Origin: Lingula anatina
Lineage: Eukaryota > Brachiopoda > Lingulata > Lingulida > Lingulidae
Direction of reading: 5' to 3'
NCBI RefSeq assembly: GCF_001039355.2
Contig: NW_019776008.1
Coordinates: 91,689-137,496, forward strand
DNA: 45,808 nt
The translations under genes and the position numbers were made by a program. The notes below the pieces were generated by a model that was not told the DNA's origin, searched no databases, and saw nothing but the letters and a program-made list of their open reading frames with translations. Every line of letters begins with the position of its first letter. Positions within the stretch are counted from its first letter, which is position 1. This document shows, one piece after another, positions 12,701 through 22,379 of this stretch.

Positions 12701-15276
12701 TTCTTCTTAAGAAAGACACTGCAAATAGACAAATAAAGTGAAGTTGACATTTTGCATTATAAAATAAAGGATCTATTGAACATTTATTTAACAATATACT
12801 TTGTTTCCAGTAACTTGGTACCTGCCCCTTTTAAGTATCTCTATTTTTTTTATTATTAATCAAAATAATTAGCTGCTGTATTCTGTTGCATTTAATTCAT
12901 TGTTTAGAATTAAAGTTAATGATTGCTCTCTGTGTTTGTTTCAGAACATCAGGGCAGGAGACAGTGACTCTGAGATGGAACAAGAACAACTGGAAGAGCT
13001 AGAAACTATGCTGAAGGAGTATGATGAGGAGTTTGCCAAGTAAGCCATGTTATCAGTTTGTAACATTTATGAAACAAAAAAATCAAAGGCTGATTTTTAC
13101 TTTTTAATGTTGTTGTTTTTTTTTATTTACTAGTAAGTTATGATCACATTGTTCAGAAAACTATAAAGTATTTGTTTATTGATTTGGTTAGGAATTTAAA
13201 AAATATTTATTGTAAAAGCGCATCATAGATTTGTTAAATGTATTAAATGATCATGCTGATGATAAAATGCCTACCTCCTCTCCCATATTAGTACTAGCTA
13301 CAACATGAGTTCTACATGTTCAACATGAGCTGTATGCAGCATACAAGAACTTAATTATATTCAGTTGCAGCTGAGATGTAATTTGCTCTTGTATGTTGCG
13401 TACAGGGGATGACGAGTAGTTGTAACTGAGTTATCCCAAGGCTGACATTTTGAACAATAGTGAAAGGCGTGTATTTAAGTGCACCTAAGCGAAATACAAG
13501 TAGAATTATCCTATTGTTTAAAGCACCTGCTGTGGGATAATTTAAATTATTTTACCCAAAAGGTCTTGGTGCAGATTAAATTTAAAATCTTATGGGAAGA
13601 TCATTATAACTTTTGTAATGTTTATCTTTTTTATTGTTATTTCAATCATCTGTATAGTCTGTTAATTTAAATTTTGTTTCAAGTTTTCTTTATTTTTTAT
13701 TTCTAGAGACTGTGACCCACAAAATGGTGATGGTGTGTTTGACATAGCTGAGTATTATCGTCTCCATGTTAGCACAGAGCAGATCAGGTTGGAATTGTTT
13801 TACTAGATGGAAATTATGTTCTTAATAGAGATCCACATAAAGCTTTAGGTTGGCCTTTTTTTTTCCTGGTAAAAATCGTCACATAATACACTGATGAATT
13901 CATCTACAATGAAATTATCTATGTTTATCAACTTCTGCTAGAGATTTACTCTTATTTCCATTCACCTATGGGTATATGGTTATGTAATAATTGATTTTAT
14001 ATTTTTTTCACATTTTTACTATTTCAGAATACCTGAACTGTTATTCCAGCCCTCAATATTAGGAATGGAGCAGGGCGGTATTGTGGAAACGCTGGACTTC
14101 ATTTTAAAGAAGTACTCCCCCCAGGAGCAGCTAGACCTAGTTCAGGTGAGGCCGTTAGAAGTCAAAGCAACTCTCACTAGGGGGCGTTCCAAGACCTCCA
14201 CCAAGGAAAAGGGCGATAACTGAAATGGATATCAGAAACAGTTATTTTTTTCAAATTATATTAGAAAAGCAGGTGCATAAAATTACTATCAAGCAAAATA
14301 AGTACATTTTATCGTGGATATTTTCAAAATGAAACTGCCTTTTAGTATTTATACTAATGATTCAGAAGTTATTTAAAAAAAAAAAAGCTAAAATCAGAGT
14401 TATTACCTCTTCTGTCTGACAAGACACCTTCATCAGGGAATGAGGCTATTATAGTCCCTTAAAGTTCTTCCTAGATGAAGATATTTGGATTTTTTTTTTG
14501 TTTTTATCTGTTCTCCACACTTTTTACTTTTCAGTATGTTTTTTTGACTGGAGGCTGTGTATCCTTTCAAAACATGAAGGAAAGAATGGAGAACGAGATA
14601 ATGGCTATCAGACCTTTCCAGTCTCCATTTTCTGTTCACATGGCAGGTAAGAACTTACACACTTTGGGGCATGTTTCCAGTTAAGATGGACTGGACTCAC
14701 TCAATATCTGATCAGCAGATAATCTAGGTTCTGTTTCACATACATACACATAAGGGATGTAGAGTAGTTGTAACTGACTTATCCCAGGGCCGGTGCTTTG
14801 AATAGTAGGATGAATGCACTGAAGCACTAAATAAATTAACTGATCAGAATGAATAAGTCACGGCAGGCATTTGAATATATTTTATGTTCACATTAGAATA
14901 TATACTCCATATAACTTGTATATTTTAGCATATGGAAACTTTGAGTTCGACAATGTTTATATCACTGTCATTATGTTGGTGGTTATTTTATATCCAAATT
15001 ATATTTTAGAAACTTCCCCTTTCTAATCAATAAGATGACAAGTTAAATAAGCAGAATCGGGCAGTATTTAGTTAAATTATATTATTTAATGATTTTTGTA
15101 TTGCAGAAGACCCAGTGCTGGATGCTTGGCATGGCGCCAGGAAATGGGCCCTGTCGTCTGCTCTGAACGTCTGCAGCATAACACGAGCAGAGTATGAGGA
15201 GAAAGGAGGAGAATATTTGAAAGAACACTGTGTGACCAACAGATATATTCCAACCCCTGTACTTGTACCAACATGA
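5402..15276 (+). CDS. ACTR5: Actin-related protein 5 (INO80 complex subunit), complete, 20 coding exons
   Basis: Nuclear actin-related protein of the INO80 chromatin remodeller. Coding exons: 5402-5417, 6144-6251, 6756-6844, 7277-7381, 7830-7941, 8091-8186, 8598-8791, 9032-9148, 9401-9499, 9739-9819, 10209-10340, 10911-11060, 11420-11503, 11828-11936, 12493-12563, 12945-13039, 13707-13787, 14028-14145, 14535-14646 and 15107-15276. They sum to 2139 nt (712 residues plus TGA). The actin fold is split: residues about 36-280 hold [26 protein letters not shown] and GVDSLFSFY; about 555-712 hold [15 protein letters not shown] and [13 protein letters not shown]. Between them, residues about 280-552 form the Lys/Glu-rich coiled-coil insertion typical of Arp5. 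Exon 1 contributes only 16 coding bases. Exon 6 ends at a GC donor. The last codon is followed by a 3' UTR with a polyadenylation signal. Confidence 0.96.
6858..7024 (-). mobile_element. MITE with CAGGGGC-type terminal inverted repeats, in ACTR5 intron 3
   Basis: A 167-bp element begins CAGGGGTGGATCTAGAA and ends TTCAATCTGCCCCTG, so its termini are inverted. It is flanked by a direct TAAAC on each side (6853-6857, 7025-7029), a plausible target duplication. The interior matches, in opposite orientation, the element at 19142-19309 (shared GTCGGAAGACGGTC, TTTACATTGACG and GTCTTCCGGAAGAC-type stretches). No coding capacity is seen. Confidence 0.8.
8187..8190 (+). other. GC-AG intron donor after ACTR5 exon 6
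   Basis: The boundary reads CAG|GCAAGT, a perfect GC-donor consensus. Splicing here to the acceptor at 8597 keeps the frame (…[18 protein letters not shown]). The only nearby GT, four bases downstream, would break the frame. All other ACTR5 introns are GT-AG. Confidence 0.85.
9681..9714. repeat. (CT)n microsatellite
   Basis: Seventeen CT units in ACTR5 intron 9, ending 24 bases upstream of the exon 10 acceptor, so it may act as an extended polypyrimidine tract. Confidence 0.95.
11964..11990. repeat. (AATA)n microsatellite
   Basis: A short AATA repeat preceded by an A-run, just after ACTR5 exon 14. Confidence 0.85.
13331..13490. mobile_element. Short dispersed repeat with inverted ends, in ACTR5 intron 16
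   Basis: 13331-13348 (TGTATGCAGCATACAAGA) is the near-inverse of a segment at about 13389-13406. The following stretch, GGGATG…GAGTAGTTGTAACTGA…TTATCCCA, recurs at 14752-14835 in intron 19. This suggests two copies of one non-autonomous repeat family. No coding capacity is seen. Confidence 0.5.
14752..14835. repeat. Second copy of the intron-16 repeat, in ACTR5 intron 19
   Basis: It shares GAGTAGTTGTAACTGA, TTATCCCA and the downstream TTTGAA…TAGT pattern with 13404-13490, at lower identity toward the 3' side. Confidence 0.55.
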
Positions 15277-15580
15277 TGCTTATGTTGTATTTTCTGAAAA
15301 GCTTTTTTTTATTATCTTTACACGGAACATTTGTAAAGAATGCTGTCTAATAAGTTTGGGGTCAATCAGTGCATATTCATGGGAGAAGCAGCCAATAGAT
15401 GCCCGAAACTGAAAACTCTCTCTAGTTCTGGAACAGACCTCTTTTTTGTTGCATTTTGTAGAGCTTGTGAAGTGCAATACTCTAGGTGGTAACCGTTTTT
15501 TTTTTGTTTGTTTTTCATACGGAAACATACAACGTCAAAATATTCAGTGGTGAAAATAAAATGTGAAACACGCCAAAATT
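15277..15580 (+). promoter_or_regulatory. ACTR5 3' UTR and polyadenylation signal
   Basis: AATAAA at 15555-15560 lies about 280 bases after the ACTR5 stop. No other ORF with coding character is seen here. Cleavage is expected within the next 30 bases. This is inferred from the signal position, not from transcript data. Confidence 0.6.
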
Positions 15581-15877
15581 AGCAGAGTTACGCCCACAGT
15601 TACAATTTAACTTGAATAGGAGGTCTTTCACTGGCAATCTTACTGTGACCTTAAAATGGACCTTTGACCCACTTTTCTCTGCAGTCTTCAAATTTTCCGA
15701 CTCATATTTCCAAAACTGGCAGAGATACGACCATAGCTACTATTGAACTTGAATAGGAAGTCAAATGCTGGCAATCTAACTATGACCTTGAAATTGACCT
15801 TTGACCTTCCCATGAACTATACTTTGCAAATTTCTTCACGCTTACATCTCCAAAACTGGTAGAGATACGCCTGGTAG
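15573..15877. repeat. GACCTTGA-type tandem repeat, period about 138 bp, about 2.2 copies
   Basis: Units start with CCAAAACTGGCAGAGATACG or variants at about 15573, 15710 and 15851. Each full unit contains AACTTGAATAGGA, CTGGCAATCTAACTATGACC and then TGACCTTTGACC. A perfect inverted DR1 (TGACCTTTGACCT) occurs at 15795-15807 in the second unit. The third unit is cut off by the ACTR5 exon copy. Related motifs occur at 20-60 and 19730-20350. Confidence 0.8.
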
Positions 15878-16084
15878 AAATACTTTATCAGCACTTACTA
15901 TCTCTTTGTAAACATTCCAGTCATCATCATTCATTCCAAAAGTGTCCTCCTTTTTCTTCTCACCTAAAAAATAAAGATAACATTAACAGAAATGGATTGT
16001 TGAAATAATAATTATCTCAAATTGTGACAATAATAAAAACACATCATTGTAAAATTTATTGTAGGATATACACATGGCAAATTT
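15878..16084 (-). pseudogene. Inverted copy of ACTR5 exon 15 with flanking intron
   Basis: About 207 bp that, read on the minus strand, match 12372-12585 (the end of intron 14, exon 15 and the start of intron 15). Acceptor and donor signals are kept. The exon differs from the original by a 6-base in-frame loss in the AAAAAAG tract; the remaining coding bases, from GAGGACACTTTTGG to AAAGAGATA, look identical. The flanking intron has several substitutions and small gaps. It lies 600 bp beyond the ACTR5 stop on the opposite strand. Confidence 0.92.
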
Positions 16085-16350
16085 TTACGTCTGGTCGGGC
16101 TTGTTGCTGTCACGTTTCACCTGTCCCCAGTAATTTTCCACTGCCCCCTCCCCCCCTCCAAAAAAAAAAAATTGTATAAATTTCTCAATATTTAAGCTGG
16201 TTCCTGAAGGTGTGTATACACCCGGGGATTATGGACAGTGTTGCATGTTGTCCATCATTTCGAGGCATGCTCCGTCATTACAGGCTCAATACTACAACAA
16301 ATGCCCCTCAATACTCAACATCGGCCCGAACGAAGCCATATTTGATAAAA
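16085..16350. other. Intergenic, no gene seen
   Basis: Contains a C-rich/A-rich low-complexity patch at about 16142-16172. No supported coding or RNA feature. Confidence 0.6.
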
Positions 16351-16830
16351 CCCCTTTACACTGGACGGCGTCCTTTCTCTATCCTTGAAACTGGCCAGGA
16401 CGCCATTGGACGCTGAAAGAACGCACACAGAACGTTCAAGTATCGCCGAAGACGCCATGGTGGCATGTTCAAAACAATCGCACAGAGAACGCAAAGGATG
16501 GACGCTGAAAGGTCGCTCAAGGGACGCAGAGAGGACGCACAAGCATCGCCGTGGTCGCAGAAAGGAGGCACAAATATAGCTTTGGTTGCAGAATGAATAC
16601 TCAATGACTGACCAGTAGTAAAGCCCCCTTTACACAATACGGCGTCCCTTTTGCGTCCAGCAGTTCGGCCCCATTTGAGAGTTAAAGAATTATAATACTT
16701 TACGTGCCGACAACTGGCCGATCATTGAGCATTCATTCTGATACCAAATCAATGCTCGTGCCTCCTTATTAAGACCACAGCGATGCCAAATTTCATGGTC
16801 GCAGAAAGGTCGCCGTCCAGTGTAAAGGGG
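16351..16830. mobile_element. DNA transposon copy with CCCCTTTACACTGGACGGCG inverted termini
   Basis: The left end, CCCCTTTACACTGGACGGCG (16351-16370), is mirrored at 16811-16830 (CGCCGTCCAGTGTAAAGGGG), with 17 to 19 of 20 positions inverted-identical. The interior 16380-16565 is packed with short GACGC and GGTCGC/CATCGCC motifs, which look like subterminal transposase-binding repeats. A further near-copy of the terminus sits at 16622-16655, so insertions may be nested. The superfamily is not assigned; no clear target duplication is seen. Confidence 0.7.
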
Positions 16831-17202
16831 ATATAAGCACGTAAAATGCTGTTTATTTTTACTCTCAAACGGGGCCATCGGTAAGGTATTCATCACCAGA
16901 GACAAGAAATCTGAGGGTATAGCTTGTAATGGTCTCATACTAGCTTCCAATTGGTATTTTTTTTTTCTAAAATTCTTGAACCGATCCATTTTTGGAGGTA
17001 ATTTTAGAGCGAATATTGTGCCTTTTTTTTCAAAATACAGTTCTTGTCGCAGTTTTTGCAGAATGCGTCTTTTGACAACGAACTCAAACATTCTGTGTTG
17101 TGTCACGCGGCCTTTTTTCGTCTTCGGTGTCTGCATGCCTATCATTCTTATAAGGACAACAATGATCACGTGGCTTATTATCAGCCCATGCAGACCTTGC
17201 AT
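16690..17202 (-). CDS. Uncharacterised 170-residue ORF within transposon-like sequence
   Basis: Open from an ATG at 17202 to 16690. The N-terminal half has a basic segment (RRILQKLRQELYFEKKG, then FRKKKYQLEASM), while the C-terminal part is the translated inner edge of the TIR element at 16351-16830. No DDE triad or other domain is recognised. It could be the eroded N-terminal piece of a transposase of the surrounding element, or a chance ORF. Confidence 0.25.
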   Translation of the reverse strand: MQGLHGLIISHVIIVVLIRMIGMQTPKTKKGRVTQHRMFEFVVKRRILQKLRQELYFEKKGTIFALKLPPKMDRFKNFRKKKYQLEASMRPLQAIPSDFLSLVMNTLPMAPFESKNKQHFTCLYPLYTGRRPFCDHEIWHRCGLNKEARALIWYQNECSMIGQLSARKVL

Positions 17203-17319
17203 TACAGATGTTTGGTAAAAGAATTTTATACCTAATTATATGTTTTGTTTTCTGAAGATGTTCTTAATTGGGTGACCGGGTTACTGATAAAGAAATATAA
17301 AAGAGTCAGAATATATCGA

Positions 17320-17620
17320 AGGACGCCCAAACAACGCTCATTGGTCAAGCAGGAGGAAGAAAGATCGCGGAATGGTCGCCACTGATCGTCGGTGAAGGTA
17401 CAGAGAACGCAACGAGGACGCTCAGCGGTCGCTCAAACATCGCAATGGACGCCGTAGGCTGCACAGGAGACGCACACTGGAGGAAGGCAGGTCGGTCACT
17501 GGACGCACAGGTCGCTCAGTAGACGCACAGGTCGCTTGCAGTTTTACACAGGTAAAATCAAAATTCGGTCGTTCAAAGGACGCACAAGGGACGCAGAGGC
17601 CTTTACACTAGGACACAATT
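17320..17620. repeat. Array of degenerate GACGCACA/GGTCGCTC motifs (transposon subterminal region)
   Basis: Short motifs GACGC, GGTCGCTC, CATCGC and AACGCA recur every 10-20 bases, as at 16380-16565. The stretch ends with a terminus-like GGCCTTTACACTAGGAC at about 17600. It is probably the other half of a larger element of which 16351-16830 is an internally deleted copy. Confidence 0.6.
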
Positions 17621-17651
17621 TCATTTCTTTGGCGACCATTCGGCCTCCTGA

Positions 17652-17861
17652 TTACATTTTTATTCGCAGAAGGGACGCAGAAACGATGTCATCCAATGTA
17701 ATGGGGCCTTTCAGGGCGTGAATACGAAGATCCTCATATACTGGATAATCTAGGATAAAATGTTTTTCATCTTCAACACATCCTAAATCACATACTAAAC
17801 AGCTAAAACAAATTGCGCTTAATACTTCCCCACCTTTAATGATTTTGTGTTTTCGCACCAT
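17652..17861 (-). pseudogene. LINE ORF2 C-terminal fragment
   Basis: The minus-strand reading contains CLVCDLGCVEDEKHFILDYPVYEDLR, split here as CLVC, VEDEKHFILDYP and VYEDLR. This is the Cys pair followed by ED-E-HF, (C/Y)P-Y and LR pattern seen at the C-terminus of many non-LTR retrotransposon polyproteins. Only this short tail remains, abutting the transposon motif array. Confidence 0.55.
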
Positions 17862-18284
17862 AAAAACAGCAGCTAGAATATGACGACTCCCGCTTACGTC
17901 ATATATACCAAATCACATAATCATCAGAAGTTATTACATTATCCTTTAGTCGCTATGTGCAGAATATAAAAGACGACACTGTGCGTGACTACGCTTCGCC
18001 CTCATGTCACATCACTCCTACTTCTAGAATTGCACTCGGTGACACACGATATGAGGTAGTGGTTTCTTACCCCTAAATATAAGACTAAAAGAACAGTACG
18101 TTGTATGCAAATACATAAGTTTTTACTTATATTACGATGTTGTCTTCGGTATACACACTGTCACACGCACAAAAACAGTGAGATGAATGCAGCAACGGCC
18201 GGAAAATCTGAAGACGACCTGAGTCGACCTCCCAACCCAAGGCCGCACATGCGCGGCAATAGCTCGGCCTGAGAGATTTAAAGT
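17862..18284. other. Intergenic, no gene seen
   Basis: Moderately CpG-containing sequence upstream of the orphan signal exon. It could contain that exon's promoter. No supported ORF or RNA. Confidence 0.5.
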
Positions 18285-18464
18285 TGGTATTGCACGTTTT
18301 CTACTTCTGTGATTGTGTATCAGTTCAGTATCGAGTGGCAGTGCATGTGCAATTCGAGTCGGCAGTGAGGACGATTAATCTCTGGGAAATACTTTGGCAA
18401 CGAAAAAAGGAACGCTGGTATATCACGATGAAGTGTCTTTTAATATTGATGCTAGCCCTTACAG
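18285..18464 (+). pseudogene. Orphan duplicate of the lactamase-like gene's 5' UTR and signal-peptide exon
   Basis: The coding part 18428-18464 (37 nt, MKCLLILMLALT plus one base) ends at a GT donor in phase 1, exactly as exon 1 of the downstream gene does (22506-22542, MKCLWALMLVFT). The preceding 100-140 bases are also similar (GTGTATC…GTGCATGTGCAATTCGAGTC versus GTGTATC…GCGCATGCGCAGTCCAAGTC). No second exon is found before 22506. It may be an alternative first exon and promoter for the same gene, or the remnant of a tandem paralogue. Confidence 0.75.
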
Positions 18465-18622
18465 GTATTTTTGTTATTATTTCAGTTTCATAGCATCTTA
18501 TCGATTATATTTTTGCATAACATTCGAAGTAGCCCAAGTTTGTATGACAATCGCACCACTTGCAGTACTTACAGTTGGGTGCTTTCGTTTGTCTGGGATC
18601 GTGAAACTTTATAGTTAATTAA

Positions 18623-19362
18623 GTGGCGGATGGAGGCCGTCTTCTGGATCTTGCGATAGACGGTCAAAACTTTTTAAGTTAACATTGAAAGGTATCGATT
18701 TTTTTTTTCTGTCGGAAAAGGGTTAAAAATTTTCAAGATTTCATTGACGATCTTCTTACTTTGTCTGTGACGGTCTTCCATGATTATGTTAAAAGCTGAC
18801 AGTATTCCAAATTAACTACTCTACCATAAGTTGAGCTTATTAATTTATGACGCAACTAAAATGCCTGGTGAACAGAGGGAATGTAGGAGCTCGTAAACAA
18901 TTTAACTGGTAAATTATGCACCGCCACACTCCCCAAGCCAGGTAAACAGGTAACTCAACGTGTCAGATTCTTGGCATGCTTTCAATGTATCTCTCTTTTT
19001 TTCATTGGGTAATATTATGTTATTGGTATTTTTAAAAGACGTTTAATGTCGATATTTAAAACAAGCGAGTTTGGACACGGTCGCAAACATTCAAGAAAGA
19101 GACCTCACGAAGATTATCTTGAAGCATGGACATGATCAGGCCAGGGGCAGATTTAGGCCGTCTTCAGGGTCTTCCGGAAGACGGTCAGATTTTCAAGTTT
19201 ACATTGACGGGTATCTAATTTTTTCTGTCGGAAGACGGTCAAAAATGGAGGATGGATCAACAAAGATAATTTGGAAGATTGTCAGAAAATATCTCTGGAT
19301 CCGCCCCTGAGGCATTACTTCCGTGGATCCCCCTGACACCCCTCCCCCTAAATCCGCCGCTG
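18623..19362. mobile_element. Nested CAGGGGC-family MITE region
   Basis: The outer ends resemble the family termini: GTGGCGGATGGAGG at about 18623 and CCTAAATCCGCCGCTG ending at 19362. 18630-18790 is a degraded family copy (GAGGCCGTCTTCTGGATCTT, then GACGGTCTTCC). The better copy is given separately at 19142-19309. Confidence 0.55.
19142..19309 (+). mobile_element. MITE, CAGGGGC family, best copy
   Basis: Starts CAGGGGCAGATTTAGG and ends GGATCCGCCCCTG. It is flanked by AGGC on both sides (19138-19141, 19310-19313). Length 168 bp, the same as the inverted copy in ACTR5 intron 3. No coding capacity. Confidence 0.8.
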
Positions 19363-19729
19363 ATGAATGACTTTGCCCTTGCTAACAGTTTAACATGACG
19401 CACTGGACATGACCAAGTTATGTTTCTCATCACTGATTAGCACCTGATTGGCACAGGTACATGCCGGTATGTGCATGTAGCATGGGTCCAAGATTGGAGA
19501 GAATGCGATCTGGACATTTTCTTACCTGTTGTGTCAGTGTTGGTTATTAGGCCAGTAAACGAGCATATTTTCGACATTGAAGTTGGAAAAAATATCTGAC
19601 AAAGGTTTCTCAACTGACTTCGGTTTGTTAAAGGCCCAATATAGCCAAAAAAATTTTCCCCTTGAATCCCCCCACCCCCATGGCAAAAACCCGTTTTCGG
19701 CGAAAATCCAAAACGGCCGCCATTGAATG

Positions 19730-20350
19730 GGGTGGGTCACCTTGAAGTCCATATCTTGGTAACCCAATGTAACAGAAACATGTTATTTATAACACACTTA
19801 TAAGTGTGTATAACACACTTATAAGTGTGTATTTCCACTAAGTGTGGTACCTGCAATCACTTGCGACATTAGTTACAAGGTCAAGGCATTTCTGAACAAA
19901 AATGCCATAATTTCTACATTTTGGTAACGCTATGTCATTAAAACATTTTAAATATCAACTTTTTCTATGTTATAGATATCGCCAATCATTTGCAACTTTT
20001 GCATAAAGCCACCAAAGGTCAAGGTTATGACCTAATTTCAAGTACATGGTATTTTTGGAGCAGAAAAATGCCACATTATATGTGATCCAGTGTCACAGAA
20101 ATATGTCAACTACCACTAAGGAAGGTTCCGCCAATAATTTGCAACTTCTGTCAAGGTCACAGGATGTCACGGTTGTGATCTAATTTTCAAGGTCATGGCA
20201 TTTTGGCTCGGGCAAAATTTGTCATCATATCTCCATTTTGATAACCCAATGTCACAGAAACATGTTTTAAGTATCAATTCATATACTACGTGAGATATCG
20301 CCGATCATTTAAAGCTATTCCTCAGGTCACCAGAGGTCAAGATCGTGTCC
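19730..20350. repeat. Degenerate tandem repeat, period about 150-165 bp, about 4 units
   Basis: The landmark CCCAATGTMACAGAAACATG recurs at about 19763, 19930 (diverged), 20084 and 20245. A second landmark, GATATCGCCAATCATTTGCAAC, recurs at about 19976, 20122 and 20291. Units also carry AAGGTCAAGG or TGACCTAATTTCAAG, linking them to the GACCTTGA repeats at 15573-15877. Open frames through this region are translations of the repeat, not genes. Confidence 0.8.
19791..19830. repeat. Tandem pair of perfect palindromes
   Basis: ACACACTTATAAGTGTGT, an 18-base perfect palindrome, occurs twice in direct tandem (within 19791-19809 and 19812-19830) inside the tandem-repeat array. Confidence 0.95.
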
Positions 20351-20469
20351 TTATAGCAAGGCCGTCATTAAATTTGTCAAAAATTGATCTAACGGTAATC
20401 AAAATGCAAGACGGATGGTTGCTTGTAGATCATTTCATTACAGAGAAAAGGCAGCGGCATAACTGTTTA

Positions 20470-20503
20470 CTTGGACATAATAACGAACGTTATTACGTCC
20501 AAG
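20470..20503. repeat. 34-bp near-perfect palindrome of the CTTGGACATAATAACG motif
   Basis: CTTGGACATAATAACG (20470-20485), two bases, then CGTTATTACGTCCAAG (20488-20503), inverted with one mismatch. The same 16-mer or its inverse also occurs at 34235-34250, 34683-34698 (last base differs) and 39476-39491. Confidence 0.9.
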
Positions 20504-20550
20504 CTGTTCAGTACTCATTTAAATCAATGGCCTTCTGTTTACATGACTGA

Positions 20551-21763
20551 AAGGTATAATGTATCCAATTGAAAATCGCTCATTGTTAAATCTGTCTGAA
20601 TACCCAGACATTTAAATAATAAAACATCCGAAGTACCTGCACCTTGTGTCAATATTCCATTGTCAGAAAAAGATGGCGGTGTAAAAGATTCATGAGTTAT
20701 TTAGAACTGCATTGTACAAAACATACCATTCTAGTGCAATAGGAGACAAACAGTGCTTTGTGAGAAGGCGAAAAATTACTTTTTTCTCAAGAAAAATTAC
20801 ATTTGGTTGAAACTTCCATATACATGTAGGATACCTTTAAAGCTTAATAACACGACATTAACTAGTTTCATACTGGTCAAAGACAACTTGTAACTCAATA
20901 ACCACCACAGACTCACATATAAGGCATGTAAAATCTGGAAATGCTCTTACTTTCGTACGGGATTCTATACTACTTCAGTTGGGGTATTGGTTCACATATA
21001 TATACTTTACCTATATCTGTCTATTTATATATGGTTTCATTGCTATGCTCAACTGCAGCAAGGTAAGGAAGGATGCTGGTGAGAACCTGCTGCCAGTGAC
21101 TGAAAATTGTCATATATTAATGACGAAGACTATTGAGATACAAAGTTACAAAACTGGGGACATAATATAACATCCCCCAAACTATGTAAGTGCCATAATG
21201 TAAGAATAATATATAAAAAATAATAATAGTAATAATAAAAAAGTATGTTTGTAAGTATGAGTGTAACCAAGATTAATTAAGAAAAATATGAGAAATCACA
21301 ACAGCTATAAGGGCAAAAAGTTGGCACAAATGAAAATAAAAGGCCATAGTTTCCCACCCCAACAGATTTGATAAATAGTAGCGGATCAGGTCTCGATACT
21401 GGTTCTGCAGCCTGACAAGAGCTGGCGTGATATGAAAAGATATAACAACTTTTGACACTGATGAGCTTGCCACAAGACATCAGCTTCAAGGCTTGTCTAC
21501 CAATACACATCATACCTTCTATTAAGGTGTTCACTTGTGCTGAATAAGTGAATGAAGCGGTCTTGCTTTCATGTAGGGTCCGCCATATTTGATCCGCGGA
21601 TTGGTAGATCCGAGGATCACCTGCTCTGAATAGGCTCTATAAAACAAGTTCTGATCCAGATTTTAATGTGGTGAATTGTTTTTTTTTTTTTGCCACCTTG
21701 AAAACGGGCAGTGTGGTCCGATATACTGGTGAATTCAGGATCATTCGCTGCCGAGTCTGGTAG
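20551..21763. other. Intergenic, no gene seen
   Basis: AT-rich sequence with a short AATAAT-type low-complexity patch at about 21205-21245. The open frames here lack coding character and recognisable domains. Confidence 0.55.
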
Positions 21764-21804
21764 TTGGCTAGGCCTGCTTTAGCGGGCACCGTACCTCAAC
21801 CCAA

Positions 21805-21841
21805 GGGGGGGGGGGGGGGGGTCGGCTTCCCCCCCCCGGCC

Positions 21842-21882
<41 letters not shown>

Positions 21883-22126
21883 NNNNNNNNNNNNNNNNNN
21901 NNNNNNNNNNNNNNNNNNNNNNNNNNNNNNNNNNNNNNNNNNNNNNNNNNNNNNNNNNNNNNNNNNNNNNNNNNNNNNNNNNNNNNNNNNNNNNNNNNNN
22001 NNNNNNNNNNNNNNNNNNGTTTTGGGGGGCCCCCCCCCCCCCCCCCAGGGGGGGGGGGGGGGGGTCGGCTTCCCCCCCCCGGGCCCCCCCCCCCCCCCCC
22101 CTTAAAATAATCCTGGGTCCACCCCT
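21805..22126. other. Assembly gap (136 N at 21883-22018) flanked by poly-G/poly-C
   Basis: Long G and C homopolymers containing GGTCGGCTTCCCCCCCC occur on both sides of the N run (about 21805-21882 and 22019-22100). The right flank ends CCTGGGTCCACCCCTG at 22126, which resembles an end of a CAGGGGTGGACC-type transposon. The homopolymers probably belong to that element and caused the assembly failure. The open frame translated across the Ns is not a gene. Confidence 0.85.
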
Positions 22127-22379
22127 GTAAAACGGACGACTCCTGTGGTAACTAGTACGGATAACAATTCATGAAAAGTGCCTCTATCAATTATTTGAAA
22201 AGAGCCTTATCTTGATTAATATTTGATAACTCGATTTACCGTAGTCGCCTAATTTACTCAGCAACAATTATTCCCTGGTAAATAATACATTCAGCGAAAA
22301 TAACCAGCAGGTGAATTGCACGACATTTGTTCGTCTGATTGACCCACTTAGGTCATTTTCAATAAAGGCTGAATTAGAA

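Noticed and set aside
20290-20550. Plus-strand 86-residue open frame
   Set aside because: Covers the last tandem-repeat unit and the 34-bp palindrome; no coding features.
21764-22105. Open frame rich in Pro and Gly across the N gap
   Set aside because: Produced by C/G homopolymers and unknown bases; not a gene.
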